Below, in pieces: positions 1 through 8,019 of a stretch of 64,000 nucleotides of DNA (its first letter is position 1; each line of letters starts with the position of its first letter). Origin of the DNA: Variovorax paradoxus (GTDB taxonomy: Bacteria > Pseudomonadota > Gammaproteobacteria > Burkholderiales > Burkholderiaceae_C). A model generated the notes under the pieces. It searched no databases. It was not told the DNA's origin and saw only the letters and a list, made by a program, of their open reading frames with translations. The stretch is taken from positions 3,286,001-3,350,000 of the forward strand of contig NZ_CP123990.1 of the NCBI RefSeq assembly GCF_029919115.1, read 5' to 3'. A program made the position numbers and the translations under genes.

Positions 1-1
1 G

Positions 2-349
2 CGGCTGGTGGGCGCCGATGCCTCGCACGCCTGGGTGTCGGTGTACCTGCCCGGCAATGGCGACGGCCCCGAAAGCGCCGGCGGCTGGGCCGAGTTCGAC
101 CCCACCAACGGGCGCCAGCCGGGTGAGGACTATGTGGCGCTCGCTATCGGCCGCGACTATTCCGACGTGTCCCCCATGCGCGGCGTGCTGCACGGCGGCG
201 CGCGCCATACGCTCAAGGTGGGCGTGACGGTGCAACCCATCGAAGAGCTTCGCACGCAGGCTGCGCAAGCGGCGCAGTCACAATCGCAGACGCAATCACA
301 GACACAATCCCAAATTCAATCGCAACCCTCGGACAAGGATCTCCAATGA
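2..349 (+). CDS. transglutaminase-like protein, C-terminal part (5' end outside window)
   Basis: The frame is open from the left edge, so only the last 115 or so residues are present. The visible part has ASHAWVSVYLP followed by AEFDPTNG, the His and Asp blocks of the Cys-His-Asp triad of bacterial transglutaminase-like proteins (YebA/TgpA-type cysteine protease fold); the catalytic Cys would lie upstream. After the domain there is a low-complexity tail rich in Gln, Ser and Thr with an imperfect SQTQ repeat. The TGA overlaps the ATG of the next gene (ATGA at 346-349), which suggests translational coupling. Family members often sit beside alpha-proteobacteria-type A-E/DUF403 genes, which would be outside this window. 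Function beyond the fold is not established. Confidence 0.75.
   Translation, partial: RLVGADASHAWVSVYLPGNGDGPESAGGWAEFDPTNGRQPGEDYVALAIGRDYSDVSPMRGVLHGGARHTLKVGVTVQPIEELRTQAAQAAQSQSQTQSQTQSQIQSQPSDKDLQ
277..324 (+). repeat. imperfect short repeats encoding a SQTQ-type tail
   Basis: Four to five degenerate copies of a 12-base unit (caatcacagaca-like) encode the Gln/Ser/Thr tail of the transglutaminase-like protein. It is AT-richer than the rest of the gene and could vary in copy number by slippage. Confidence 0.5.
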
Positions 350-804
350 GCGTTTACGACAAGCTTTCCAGCCTCGGCATCACCCTGCCCCCCGTCGCCG
401 CCCCTGCCGCGGCCTATGTGCCCTTTGTGCGCACCGGCAACCTGGTTTTTCTCTCCGGCCATATCGCCAAGAAAGACGGCAAGGTCTGGACCGGACAGCT
501 CGGCGCCAACATCAGCACCGAAGAAGGCAAGCAGGCCGCGCGTGCCATTGCCATCGACCTGCTGGGCACGCTGCATGCGGCCGTGGGCGACCTGAACAAG
601 ATCACGCGCATCGTCAAGGTCATGAGCCTGGTCAACTCCGTCGGCACCTTCACCGAGCAGCACCTGGTGACCAATGGCGCCAGCGAGCTGTTTGCCGAAG
701 TGTTCGGCGCCGAAAAGGGGTCGCATGCGCGCAGCGCGTTCGGCGTGGCACAGGTGCCGATGGGTGCCTGCGTCGAGATCGACCTGGTTGCCGAAGTCGG
801 CTGA
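346..804 (+). CDS. RidA family protein (YjgF/YER057c/UK114)
   Basis: A 152-residue protein with the RidA fold pattern: FVRTGNLVFLSGHIAKKDG near residues 26-44 and the C-terminal block HARSAFGVAQVPMGACVEID, which carries the conserved Arg used by RidA enzymes to bind the carboxylate of enamine/imine intermediates. RidA members hydrolyse 2-aminoacrylate-type imines released by PLP enzymes; this longer form (about 150 residues, N-terminal DKLSSLGITLP) is the common proteobacterial paralogue whose substrate is less clear. The start ATG overlaps the preceding stop, so it is probably translated from the upstream mRNA. Cytosolic, no signal peptide. Family call is firm, exact substrate is not. Confidence 0.9.
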   Translation: MSVYDKLSSLGITLPPVAAPAAAYVPFVRTGNLVFLSGHIAKKDGKVWTGQLGANISTEEGKQAARAIAIDLLGTLHAAVGDLNKITRIVKVMSLVNSVGTFTEQHLVTNGASELFAEVFGAEKGSHARSAFGVAQVPMGACVEIDLVAEVG

Positions 805-831
805 CCGGTTTCAGCGCAGGCAGCCACAGCC

Positions 832-1230
832 ATGAGCGTGCAGGCCCTGCGCTCTTCCTTCGGCAACAACTGCCACTGGTGCGGCTTGCCGATGGATTTT
901 GCGGAGCCTCGCAGCACGCCTGACTCGGCCACCATCGAGCACTTGAACGACTCGACGCTGGGCGGCGTTCGCAAGCAGAAGCACCGGCGCCTTGCCCACG
1001 CAATCTGCAACCGCACGCGCAACGAGTTCAAGCTGCAAGCCGAACGGAATTTCCAGCGCTGGCTTGCCCAGCGGGTCGAACTCAGCCGAGTCGTTCGTGT
1101 TGCGGACCTGGCCGCTGCTGAGCCGGCTGCTATGCCGGCTGAGACGAGCCCCGCACCACCAGCTGCCCCGGCAGAAGCAACTGACGTGCTGCTACATCCA
1201 GCCCCTGCAGCCGTTCGATCAGGCACGTAG
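832..1230 (+). CDS. small HNH-like zinc protein, hypothetical
   Basis: A 132-residue protein. Near the N-terminus there is a CHWCG knuckle (residues 14-18), then ATIEHL and KHRRLAHAICNRTRN. The Cys-x2-Cys, Asp/Glu-His and later His/Cys spacing matches the zinc-stabilised HNH nuclease (beta-beta-alpha) fold, although a complete H-N-H triad cannot be assigned with confidence. The last third is Ala/Pro-rich and lies antisense to the 3' end of the lacI-type gene: the genes overlap tail to tail by 101 bp (1130-1230). Start chosen at the first ATG after ridA, 27 bp downstream of its stop. It could be a DNA-binding or nuclease protein; the function is unknown. Confidence 0.6.
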   Translation: MSVQALRSSFGNNCHWCGLPMDFAEPRSTPDSATIEHLNDSTLGGVRKQKHRRLAHAICNRTRNEFKLQAERNFQRWLAQRVELSRVVRVADLAAAEPAAMPAETSPAPPAAPAEATDVLLHPAPAAVRSGT

Positions 1231-2155
1231 CGGCGCAGCGGCCGATGGCGTCGGTGGGCTGCGCCACGGTGCTCAGGCCGGGGCCGATGAGCGAAGCCCA
1301 CTCCGGGTCGTCGAAGCCGACAAAGCCCAGCTCCTGCCCGAACTGCCACCCCAGGCGCGCCATGGCCTGTGCGACACGCAGCGTGACCACCGCATTGCCC
1401 GCGACCACCGCCGCACGGCGCCCGCGCTTTGCGCGCCGATGCAAGGCGCGCAAGGCTTCGTCCAGCGCATCGCTCTCTCCCTCGACGCTTTCGAACACCT
1501 CGCCCGCCACGCGCGGCTCGTGCGCAGCCACGCAGGCGCCGAAGGCCGCAGTGCGTTCGCGCCGCGAGCTCACGCCCTTTTGCGGCTCGGTCACGTAGAG
1601 CAGTTCGCGGTAGCCGCCTTCGACCAGATGGCCGCAGGTGTCGCGCATGGCCGAATGGTTGTCGAGCGAGACGAAATCGGTGTGCATGCCGGCATGCCGC
1701 CGGTCGACCAGCACCGCGGGCTTGCCGTGCAGCGTGACCGCATCGACCACGTTGCTGCCGCGCCCCAGCGTGTTGAGAATGAAGCCGTCGACCTGGTAGC
1801 CCGCAAGCGCATCGATGGCCTCGCGCTCACGTTCGCTCTCGTTGCCCAGGTTGAACAGCATCACCAGGTAGCCCGCGTCCTGGCAGGCCTTCTCGGCGCC
1901 GCGCAGCACCGCGACTGAATACGGGTTGGTGATGTCGGCCACGATCAGTCCGATGAGGCGCGAGCGACCGTGGCTCAGTGCTTGCGCCATGGGGCTGGGG
2001 GTGTAGGCCAGCTTGGCGATGGCTGCTTCGACGCGCGCTGCGATGTCGCGGCTCAAGAGGCGCTCGCGGTGGTTGAGAAAGCGCGAGACGGTGGCTTTGG
2101 AGACGCCTGCGGCTTCGGCGACGTCGGCGATGGTGGCGCGCCCGCTCGGGTTCAT
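1130..2155 (-). CDS. ptxS: LacI-family repressor, PtxS-like regulator of 2-ketogluconate genes
   Basis: A 341-residue LacI/GalR regulator. Residues 7-28 (ATIADVAEAAGVSKATVSRF and after) form the helix-turn-helix, the hinge helix is about 50-62, and the remainder is a periplasmic-binding-protein-like effector domain starting RLIGLIVADITNPYS. It lies downstream of kguD on the same strand, with a 124-bp gap holding a repeat pair. The operon promoter 5.9 kb upstream contains TGAAACCGGTTTCA at 8026-8039, the operator known for Pseudomonas PtxS, whose effector is 2-ketogluconate. No copy of that operator lies directly before this gene, so it may be read from the operon promoter and thereby autoregulated. 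The start has an aaggag Shine-Dalgarno. Identity as PtxS rests on context and operator. Confidence 0.8.
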   Translation of the reverse strand: MNPSGRATIADVAEAAGVSKATVSRFLNHRERLLSRDIAARVEAAIAKLAYTPSPMAQALSHGRSRLIGLIVADITNPYSVAVLRGAEKACQDAGYLVMLFNLGNESEREREAIDALAGYQVDGFILNTLGRGSNVVDAVTLHGKPAVLVDRRHAGMHTDFVSLDNHSAMRDTCGHLVEGGYRELLYVTEPQKGVSSRRERTAAFGACVAAHEPRVAGEVFESVEGESDALDEALRALHRRAKRGRRAAVVAGNAVVTLRVAQAMARLGWQFGQELGFVGFDDPEWASLIGPGLSTVAQPTDAIGRCAATCLIERLQGLDVAARQLLLPGQLVVRGSSQPA

Positions 2156-2162
2156 GGATTTG

Positions 2163-2263
2163 CTCCTTCCCCCTTTGGGGGAAGGTTGGGAAGGGGACAG
2201 GCAGAGCGCGCAATGGGTACGCCGCTTGCCCCCAACCCTGCCCTCCCCCAGCGGGGGAGAGAG
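2163..2263. repeat. inverted pair of REP-like elements
   Basis: Two copies of a G/C-rich element face each other between kguD and ptxS. The left copy runs 2163-2196 and contains the hairpin CCCCC-TTT-GGGGG; the right copy runs 2228-2263 and, read on the minus strand, contains CCCCC-GCT-GGGGG followed by GGGCAGGGTTGGGG. Such intergenic ones are multi-copy in Comamonadaceae. The pair could act as an mRNA-stabilising or terminating structure between the two genes. Confidence 0.65.
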
Positions 2264-2279
2264 AAAATCCTCGGGGGCT

Positions 2280-3263
2280 TCATGCGCCCGCCGTGTCGTA
2301 CGGCGCCGTCGGTTTCTCGCCGGCCAAGACCTGCAGAAGATTGGTCGTCGCCAGCTCAGCCATCGCGTGCCGCGTCTCATGCGTCGCCGACCCGATGTGC
2401 GGCAGCGGCGTGACACGCGGATGCGTGCGCAGCGGCGAATCGGCCGGCAGCGGCTCTTTCGCGAACACGTCCAGGCCCGCGGCGCGCAACGTGCCGTGGT
2501 CGAGCGCATGCAGCAATGCGGTTTCGTTCACCGTCGCGCCACGGCCGCCATTGATGAAAGACGCCCCCGGCTTCATGCGCGCGAAGAAGCCGGCATCGAT
2601 CATGCCGCGCGTCGCGTCGGTGAGCGGCAGCATCGCCAGCACGATGTCCGAGCGCGAGAGCAGTTCGTCAAGCGGTGTATGGGTTGCGCGGCCTCGCAGC
2701 TCTGGCGCCTGTGCGGCCAGGTCGACGGGCCGGCGCGAGTGGTAGAGCACCGGCATGCCAAAGCCGAGCGCCGCGCGCCGGGCCACGGCCTGGCCGATGC
2801 GGCCAAAGCCGAGAATACCCAGCGTCTTGCCGTGCACGTCCGTGCCGAAGAACTCTTCGCCGATGTTCTTGGTCCAGCGCCCTTCGCGCACGAGGTTCGA
2901 GAGCTCGACCACGCGGCGCTGCGTCGCCATCAATATCGCGAACACGGTATCGGCCACCGTCTCGGTCAGCACGTCAGGCGTGTGGCACAGCACGATGCCG
3001 CGCTTGTGCAGTTCCGCCAGCGGATAGTTGTCGACACCGACCGACACGCTCGAAATCACCTTGAGCTGGGGCGCCGCATCGAGCAGCGCGGCATCGATGT
3101 TGTAGCTCGAACCGATCAGCCCGTTCGCGATGCCGAGCGCCGCGGCAAAAGCCTCGGGCTCCTTGCGCGGATCGGCAACGGTCACATGGTGCGCGGCCTG
3201 GAGGCGCGCGAGTTGGTCTTCAGGCAGCGCCCTGAACACAAGCACGTTCTTCTTGTCGGTCAT
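2280..3263 (-). CDS. kguD: 2-hydroxyacid dehydrogenase, probable 2-keto-6-phosphogluconate reductase
   Basis: A 327-residue D-isomer-specific 2-hydroxyacid dehydrogenase. The nucleotide-binding motif GFGRIG is at residues 152-157; the catalytic triad of the family is visible as Arg241 (NGGRGAT), Glu270 (DVFAKEP) and His289 (PLPHIGS). In the kgu pathway KguD reduces 2-keto-6-phosphogluconate to 6-phosphogluconate with NAD(P)H, feeding Entner-Doudoroff. The fold alone would also fit a glyoxylate/hydroxypyruvate or 2-ketogluconate reductase (GhrB type); the neighbouring kinase and kguE argue for KguD. Start ATG lies one base after the kguK stop, so the genes are tightly coupled. An upstream in-frame extension exists but would overlap kguK. 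Confidence 0.82.
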   Translation of the reverse strand: MTDKKNVLVFRALPEDQLARLQAAHHVTVADPRKEPEAFAAALGIANGLIGSSYNIDAALLDAAPQLKVISSVSVGVDNYPLAELHKRGIVLCHTPDVLTETVADTVFAILMATQRRVVELSNLVREGRWTKNIGEEFFGTDVHGKTLGILGFGRIGQAVARRAALGFGMPVLYHSRRPVDLAAQAPELRGRATHTPLDELLSRSDIVLAMLPLTDATRGMIDAGFFARMKPGASFINGGRGATVNETALLHALDHGTLRAAGLDVFAKEPLPADSPLRTHPRVTPLPHIGSATHETRHAMAELATTNLLQVLAGEKPTAPYDTAGA

Positions 3264-3264
3264 T

Positions 3265-4218
3265 TCAGAGTCCTGCTTCTTCGAGCTCGGCGCGCGTCGG
3301 CAAGCCTTCGGTGTCGCCCAACACCTGCACCGCGCGTGCGCCGATCCATGCACCGCGGCGCACGGCGTCGGGCACGCTCTTGCCTTCGAGCAATGCGCTC
3401 ACCACGCCGGCCGCAAAACCGTCGCCGGCGCCCACGGTGTCGATCACTTCCTTCACCGGAAAACCGTCGACGCGTCCGGTGCCCGCCACGTCGCTGTCGT
3501 AGTAAGCGCCTTCGGAACCAAGCTTGACGACCACCAGCTTCGCGCCGCGCTCCCGATAGAAGCGCGCCACGTCTTCGGGCTGGGTATGGCCGGTGAGCAG
3601 CAGGCCCTCTTCGATGCCGGGCAGCACCCAGTCCGCGCGCGAAGCCAACTCGTTGATCCAGTGGCGCATGGTGTCGGTCGACGGCCACAGCGTAGGCCGC
3701 AGGTTGGTGTCGAACGAGATGGTGCGGCCGGCCGCGCGCATCACGTCCATCGTCTTGAGCGCGGCCTGCAGGCTGGTGTCGGAGATGGCCGGGAACACGC
3801 CCGTGGCATGCAGGTGGCGCGCCGAACGCAGCCAGGCTTCGTCGACATCGGCCGGGCCCATGTGGCTCGCGGCCGAGCCCTTGCGGTGGTATTCGACCGG
3901 CGGATCGCTGCCGTCGGTGACGCGTCCCTTGAACTGGAAGCCGGTGCGCTGCGCGGGGTCGCAGATCACGTGCGAGCAGTCGATGCCCTCGCCCTTCATC
4001 GTTGCAATCAGGTAGCGCCCCATCGAGTCCGTGCCCAGCCGGCTGGCCCAGCCCACCTTGAGGCCGAGACGCGAAAGGCCGATGGCAACGTTGGTCTCGG
4101 CACCGGCGGTGCGCTTGTAGAACGCCTCTGCGTTTTCCAGCGGACCGGGCCGGTCGGCCACGAGCAGCAGCATGGCCTCGCCGAACAGGGCAACGTCGAA
4201 AGCGGTCGGTTCTGTCAT
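3265..4218 (-). CDS. kguK: PfkB-family sugar kinase, probable 2-ketogluconate kinase
   Basis: A 317-residue ribokinase/PfkB enzyme. The N-terminal block AGAETNVAIGLSRLG (38-52) is PfkB signature 1 and DTVGAGDGF (260-268) is signature 2, with Asp266 as catalytic base. The stretches HLHATGVFPA and NLRPTLWPS are the pattern of KguK and KdgK kinases, which phosphorylate 2-ketogluconate or 2-keto-3-deoxygluconate. The operator and the kguE and kguD neighbours favour KguK: ATP plus 2-ketogluconate to 2-keto-6-phosphogluconate. Six bases separate it from kguE and one base from kguD. A KDG kinase role is the main alternative and cannot be excluded by sequence reading alone. Confidence 0.82.
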   Translation of the reverse strand: MTEPTAFDVALFGEAMLLLVADRPGPLENAEAFYKRTAGAETNVAIGLSRLGLKVGWASRLGTDSMGRYLIATMKGEGIDCSHVICDPAQRTGFQFKGRVTDGSDPPVEYHRKGSAASHMGPADVDEAWLRSARHLHATGVFPAISDTSLQAALKTMDVMRAAGRTISFDTNLRPTLWPSTDTMRHWINELASRADWVLPGIEEGLLLTGHTQPEDVARFYRERGAKLVVVKLGSEGAYYDSDVAGTGRVDGFPVKEVIDTVGAGDGFAAGVVSALLEGKSVPDAVRRGAWIGARAVQVLGDTEGLPTRAELEEAGL

Positions 4219-4224
4219 GTATTT

Positions 4225-4968
4225 CTAGGCTCGCGCGGAGCGGATGAAATCGATTTGCGTGCGTGCGACGGCCATCAGGTCGTCGCCCACCAGAGGGTAT
4301 TCGATGGCATGCGGCACATCGGCCGGCAACGCGCGCAGCACGGTACGCCACGGCGCGGCCGAGTCGCCCAGCGGCACCGCCACCCACTTGTGCGGCAGGC
4401 GCTGCGCGCCCTTGCAATGCACGTAGCGCACGCGACGGGCCAGCGCCTGGGCCGCCTGCAGCGGGCATTCGCCGAGCCAGTGCCAGTTGCCCATGTCGAA
4501 GGTCATGCCGAGTTCGACGCCGGCCTTGTCGGCCACGTCGAAGAAGGTCTGCAGTGCCGGTAGCGTGCCGGCGCGCACCGTCTGGTCGTTTTCGATCAGC
4601 AGTTCGACGCGCGTTTCCGCGAGCTGCACCTTCAAGCCCCACAGCGACCCGTGAGACGACGCACGAAAGTCGCCGATCGACATCTTGAGCCGCTTGGCGC
4701 CGAGCTTCGTTGCGGCGGCAATGCCGCGTGCCAACGCTGCGCTGTCGAGCCAGCCCCCTTCGGCCCACAGCCCTTCGGGGCTGGAATACACGGAGGCAAG
4801 CCCCGCCAGCGAAGGCAGTTCCGCATCGGGGTTGCGCAGCATTTCGCCGCGCACCTCGACCGAATCGGCGCCTGCCTCCAGCGCCAGTTGCGAGCACCAG
4901 AGCTGGCCATGCCGGCCCACCTCGGCCGCACCGAAGGACGACAGAGAAACGAGTACCTGAAAAGACAT
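4225..4968 (-). CDS. kguE: sugar phosphate isomerase/epimerase family TIM-barrel protein, KguE-like
   Basis: A 247-residue protein of the xylose-isomerase-like TIM-barrel (AP endonuclease family 2) superfamily. Visible blocks are GADSVEVRGEML, VYSSPEGLWAEGG, ELLIENDQ, GMTFDMGNWHW and YVHCKGAQ; their Glu, Asp and His residues are the expected metal ligands. It matches the KguE protein that begins the Pseudomonas kguEKTD operon, annotated there as a putative epimerase without proven reaction. The start MSFQVLVSL is chosen because its ATG shares one base with the stop of the ABC ATPase (TGATG), whereas the longer open frame would run far into that gene. It precedes kguK by 6 bases. Confidence 0.8.
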   Translation of the reverse strand: MSFQVLVSLSSFGAAEVGRHGQLWCSQLALEAGADSVEVRGEMLRNPDAELPSLAGLASVYSSPEGLWAEGGWLDSAALARGIAAATKLGAKRLKMSIGDFRASSHGSLWGLKVQLAETRVELLIENDQTVRAGTLPALQTFFDVADKAGVELGMTFDMGNWHWLGECPLQAAQALARRVRYVHCKGAQRLPHKWVAVPLGDSAAPWRTVLRALPADVPHAIEYPLVGDDLMAVARTQIDFIRSARA

Positions 4969-5723
4969 CAGTGGGCCTGGTGCGAACTCAGGATCTGCCC
5001 GAGGAACTGGCGCGTTTTTTCGTTCTGCGGATTGCTGAAGAATTCCTGCGGCGGCGCCTGCTCGACGATCTTGCCCTCGGCCATGAAGATCACCCGGTCG
5101 GCCACGCTGCGGGCAAAGCCCATTTCGTGCGTGACGCACAGCATGGTCATGCCGTCTTCGGCGAGGCCGATCATGGTGTCGAGCACTTCCTTGACCATTT
5201 CGGGGTCGAGCGCCGAAGTGGGCTCGTCGAACAGCATGATCTTGGGCGTCATGCACAGCGCGCGCGCAATGGCCACGCGCTGCTGCTGCCCGCCCGAGAG
5301 CTGGCTCGGGTACTTGTTGGCCTGCTCCGGAATGCGCACGCGCGTGAGGTACTTCATGGCCACCTCTTCCGCCTGCGCCTTGCTCATGCCGCGCGAGCGC
5401 ATCGGCGCGAGCGTGCAGTTTTCCAGGATGGTGAGATGCGGAAACAGGTTGAACTGCTGAAACACCATGCCCACTTCTGCACGCACCGCGTCCACGTTCT
5501 TGCCGCCGGCCGTCAGGTCGATGCCGTCGACCACGATGCGGCCCTTCTGCACCGTTTCGAGCCGGTTGATGCAGCGGATGAGCGTCGATTTGCCCGAGCC
5601 CGAAGGCCCGCAGATCACGATGCGTTCGCCCTGGCGCACCGACAGGTCGATGCCGGTCAACACCTGGAATTCACCGTACCACTTGTTGACCGCTTCCATG
5701 CGGATGATCGATTCCGTCGTCAT
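4968..5723 (-). CDS. polar-amino-acid-type (PAAT) ABC importer, ATP-binding protein
   Basis: A 251-residue GlnQ/HisP-type ATPase. Walker A GPSGSGKST is at residues 39-47, the signature LSGGQQQR at 142-149, Walker B MLFDEP at 163-168, and the switch His in CVTHEMGFA near 200. It energises import by the two permeases and the binding protein encoded just upstream. The family normally carries polar amino acids and opines; here the gene is fused translationally (TGATG) to kguE, so it is probably part of the 2-ketogluconate-type operon. Cytoplasmic, membrane-associated. The ATPase assignment is firm; the substrate is inferred from context. Confidence 0.93.
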   Translation of the reverse strand: MTTESIIRMEAVNKWYGEFQVLTGIDLSVRQGERIVICGPSGSGKSTLIRCINRLETVQKGRIVVDGIDLTAGGKNVDAVRAEVGMVFQQFNLFPHLTILENCTLAPMRSRGMSKAQAEEVAMKYLTRVRIPEQANKYPSQLSGGQQQRVAIARALCMTPKIMLFDEPTSALDPEMVKEVLDTMIGLAEDGMTMLCVTHEMGFARSVADRVIFMAEGKIVEQAPPQEFFSNPQNEKTRQFLGQILSSHQAH

Positions 5724-5758
5724 GCCAGGATTCCCTTTTCTTCTTCAGCCCTTGCGGT

Positions 5759-6556
5759 TCACTGCATCTTCGGCAGGTCGGCCTGCAGCCACTTCTGGTA
5801 GAGCTTGTTGAGCTCGCCATTGGCGGTGTTCTTGGCAACGAATTCGTTGACCGCCTTGTGCAGCTCTTCCTGGCCCGGACGCATGGCAATGCCCATCGAT
5901 TGCTGCACCAGCGTGAACTTGTTCTCGTAGCTGCCGGCGGGCACGCGCTTGGCAATTTGCGCGGCCACGGTCACCGAGCAGCCGATGGCGTCGACCTGGC
6001 CCGAAATCAGCGCCTGCATGGCCGAGGCGTCGTCGTCGAAGCGGCGGATTTCGGTGCCTTCGGGTGCGGCCTTGGTCACGGCGACGTCTTGCGTCGAAGC
6101 GCGGGCCACGCCCACGCGCAGGCCCTTCAGGTCGGCTGCGCCCTTGATGGGGGTCTTGGTGGCGCCGTACAGCACGATGGTGGCGGCTGCATAGGGCTGC
6201 GAGAACTGCACCTGCTTGGCGCGCTCGGGCGTGATGGCCAGCGAAGCGACCAGCACGTCGACCTTGTTGGTCAGCAGGAAGGGAATGCGGTTGGGGCCGG
6301 TCACCGGCACGATGTTGGCCTTGACGCCCCACTCTTTCGCGAGCAGCTTGGCCACGTCGGCGTCATAGCCGTCGGGCTGGTTCTGCGCATTGGTGGTGCC
6401 GTAGGGCGGAAAGTCGACCAGCATGCCGATGGTGATCTCGCCCTTTTTCTTGATGTCGGCCACGGATTGGGCCGATGCGAAGGGTGCGAACACGGTGAGC
6501 GCGGCGCCAAGGCCAAGGGCTGCCAGGGCAACGCGGCGGGTGGTGGTACGGGTCAT
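5759..6556 (-). CDS. PAAT ABC importer, periplasmic solute-binding protein (SBP family 3)
   Basis: A 265-residue periplasmic binding protein. Residues 1-29 form a signal peptide (MTRTTTRR, hydrophobic core, FASA cleavage site). The mature part starts with DIKKKGEITIGMLVDFPPYG, the standard opening of SBP_bac_3 proteins, and contains DADVAKLLAKEWGV and the two-lobe pattern with VGVARAST. Members usually bind amino acids through an Arg/Asp pair. The operon holds no amino-acid gene but has three kgu-type enzymes, so the ligand may be a sugar acid. It is encoded 58 bp after the second permease, and 35 bp before the ATPase. Confidence 0.92.
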   Translation of the reverse strand: MTRTTTRRVALAALGLGAALTVFAPFASAQSVADIKKKGEITIGMLVDFPPYGTTNAQNQPDGYDADVAKLLAKEWGVKANIVPVTGPNRIPFLLTNKVDVLVASLAITPERAKQVQFSQPYAAATIVLYGATKTPIKGAADLKGLRVGVARASTQDVAVTKAAPEGTEIRRFDDDASAMQALISGQVDAIGCSVTVAAQIAKRVPAGSYENKFTLVQQSMGIAMRPGQEELHKAVNEFVAKNTANGELNKLYQKWLQADLPKMQ

Positions 6557-6614
6557 TGGATGTGTCTCCTGAAATTAAGAAGGAAGCGACGAGAAGAGAG
6601 AAAACGAAAAACGA

Positions 6615-7268
6615 TCAGCGTGCGAGCGCCTGTGCACGCTTGCGCTCCATGCGCCCGGCCAGCAATGAAAGCGGCCAGCAGATCGCAAAGTAGATGGCGG
6701 CCACCACCGAGAACACGATGAGCGGCTGGAAGGTGGCGTTGTTGACGATTTGCCCGGCGCGCGTTACCTCCACGAAGCCGATGATGGCCGCGAGCGAGGT
6801 GCCCTTGATGATCTGCACCAGGTAGCCCACGGTGGGCGCCAGCGCAATCTTGAAAGCCTGCGGCAACACCACGTCGCGCATGCGCGCGCTGTACTTGAGG
6901 CTCAGGGCCTCCGCGGCTTCCCACTGGCCGCGCGGAACCGCCTCGATGCAGCCGCGCCAGATTTCGCCCAGGAAGGCCGCGCTGTTGAGGATGAGCGCCA
7001 CGCCCGCAGCAATCCACGGGTTGATGTCCAGCCCCAGCACCGGCGCGCCGAAGAACACAAGGAACAGCTGCAGCAGCAGCGGCGTTCCCTGGAAGATCTG
7101 GATGAAGGTGGTCGATACGCCGCGTGCCCACGCCGATTCGGACGTGCGCATGAGCGCAATGATCAGCCCCAGGATTGCGCCGCCGACGAAGGCAATGGCC
7201 GAGAGCGCCAGCGTCCATTTGGCCGCTTCGAGAATGAACAGGAATTCGGGAAAACCGAAGGTACGCAT
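6615..7268 (-). CDS. PAAT ABC importer, permease 2 (HisM/GlnP type)
   Basis: A 217-residue inner-membrane permease with about five membrane helices. It starts with a helix AKWTLALSAIAFVGGAILGL and has IFQGTPLLLQLFLVFFG, a hallmark of the His/Glu/Gln/Arg permease family. The EAA loop that docks on the ATPase is EAAEALSLKYSARMRDVVLPQ. It pairs with permease 1, 27 bp upstream, to form the channel. Adjacent permeases of this kind usually make a heterodimer. Confidence 0.92.
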   Translation of the reverse strand: MRTFGFPEFLFILEAAKWTLALSAIAFVGGAILGLIIALMRTSESAWARGVSTTFIQIFQGTPLLLQLFLVFFGAPVLGLDINPWIAAGVALILNSAAFLGEIWRGCIEAVPRGQWEAAEALSLKYSARMRDVVLPQAFKIALAPTVGYLVQIIKGTSLAAIIGFVEVTRAGQIVNNATFQPLIVFSVVAAIYFAICWPLSLLAGRMERKRAQALAR

Positions 7269-7295
7269 GATGGTTCTGGCTCCGTCCGGGGCTTG

Positions 7296-7967
7296 TTACC
7301 GGCGGTCCGGATAGTTGAGCGTGCGCTTGTAGATCAGCTTGAACATGGCCGAGAAGGCCAGTGCCAGCGCGAGGTAGATGGCAGCCACCACGATGTAGAT
7401 CTCGAAGCTGCGGAAGGTCTGCGACTGCAGGTTGGCGGCCACCGAGGTCAGGTCGTCGGCCGAAATGACCGACACCACGGCCGAGCTCAGCATCAGCAGG
7501 ATGAACTGGCTCGTGAGCGCCGGGTAGATGGCCTTGAGCGCAGGCTTGATGATGACGAAGCGGAAGATCTCCCAGGGCTTGAGGTTGAGCGCCCTGCCCG
7601 CCTCGATCTGCCCCTTGGGAATCGACTCGATCCCCGCGCGGATGATTTCGGTCGCATACGCGCCGAGATTCACCACCATGGCCACCAGCGCAGCTGTTTG
7701 CGGCGACCAGCGCAGGCCGATGGCCGGCAGCGCGAAGAAGAAAAAGAACAGCTGCACGAGGAACGGCGTATTGCGGATGACCTCGATGTACGCGTTGATG
7801 ACAAAGCGCAGCCAGCCCGGCCCCGACGTTTTTCCCCAGGCACAGAAGATGGCGACCACCAGGCCGATCAGCGTGGCGGAAAGCGAAAGCTGAATCGTGA
7901 TCCAGGTGCCCTTGAGCAGCAGCGGCCAGGCAGCGAAGACGGCGTCGAATTGAAACTGGTAGTTCAT
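7296..7967 (-). CDS. PAAT ABC importer, permease 1; first gene of the kgu-type operon
   Basis: A 223-residue membrane permease with the same architecture as permease 2: opening helix PLLLKGTWITIQLSLSATL, the family motif EVIRNTPFLVQLFFFFF and EAA loop EAGRALNLKPWEIFRFVII. The ATG at 7967 (MNYQFQFDAVF) is preferred over an in-frame GTG at 7979, because family proteins begin at this point; neither has a strong Shine-Dalgarno. It is the first gene after the promoter with the TGAAACCGGTTTCA operator, leaving a leader of about 45 bases. Confidence 0.92.
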   Translation of the reverse strand: MNYQFQFDAVFAAWPLLLKGTWITIQLSLSATLIGLVVAIFCAWGKTSGPGWLRFVINAYIEVIRNTPFLVQLFFFFFALPAIGLRWSPQTAALVAMVVNLGAYATEIIRAGIESIPKGQIEAGRALNLKPWEIFRFVIIKPALKAIYPALTSQFILLMLSSAVVSVISADDLTSVAANLQSQTFRSFEIYIVVAAIYLALALAFSAMFKLIYKRTLNYPDRR

Positions 7968-8019
7968 GTTTGCGAGCACGGGCGTTGCCGTGCGCGTGCC
8001 CCAAAAGCAATGCTTGCAG

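Noticed and set aside
277..324. Short direct repeats considered as a CRISPR array
   Set aside because: Units are 12 bases without spacers, in-frame within a coding region.
2013..3527. A 504-codon open frame on the plus strand
   Set aside because: Antisense to kguD and ptxS; no motif, Arg-rich.
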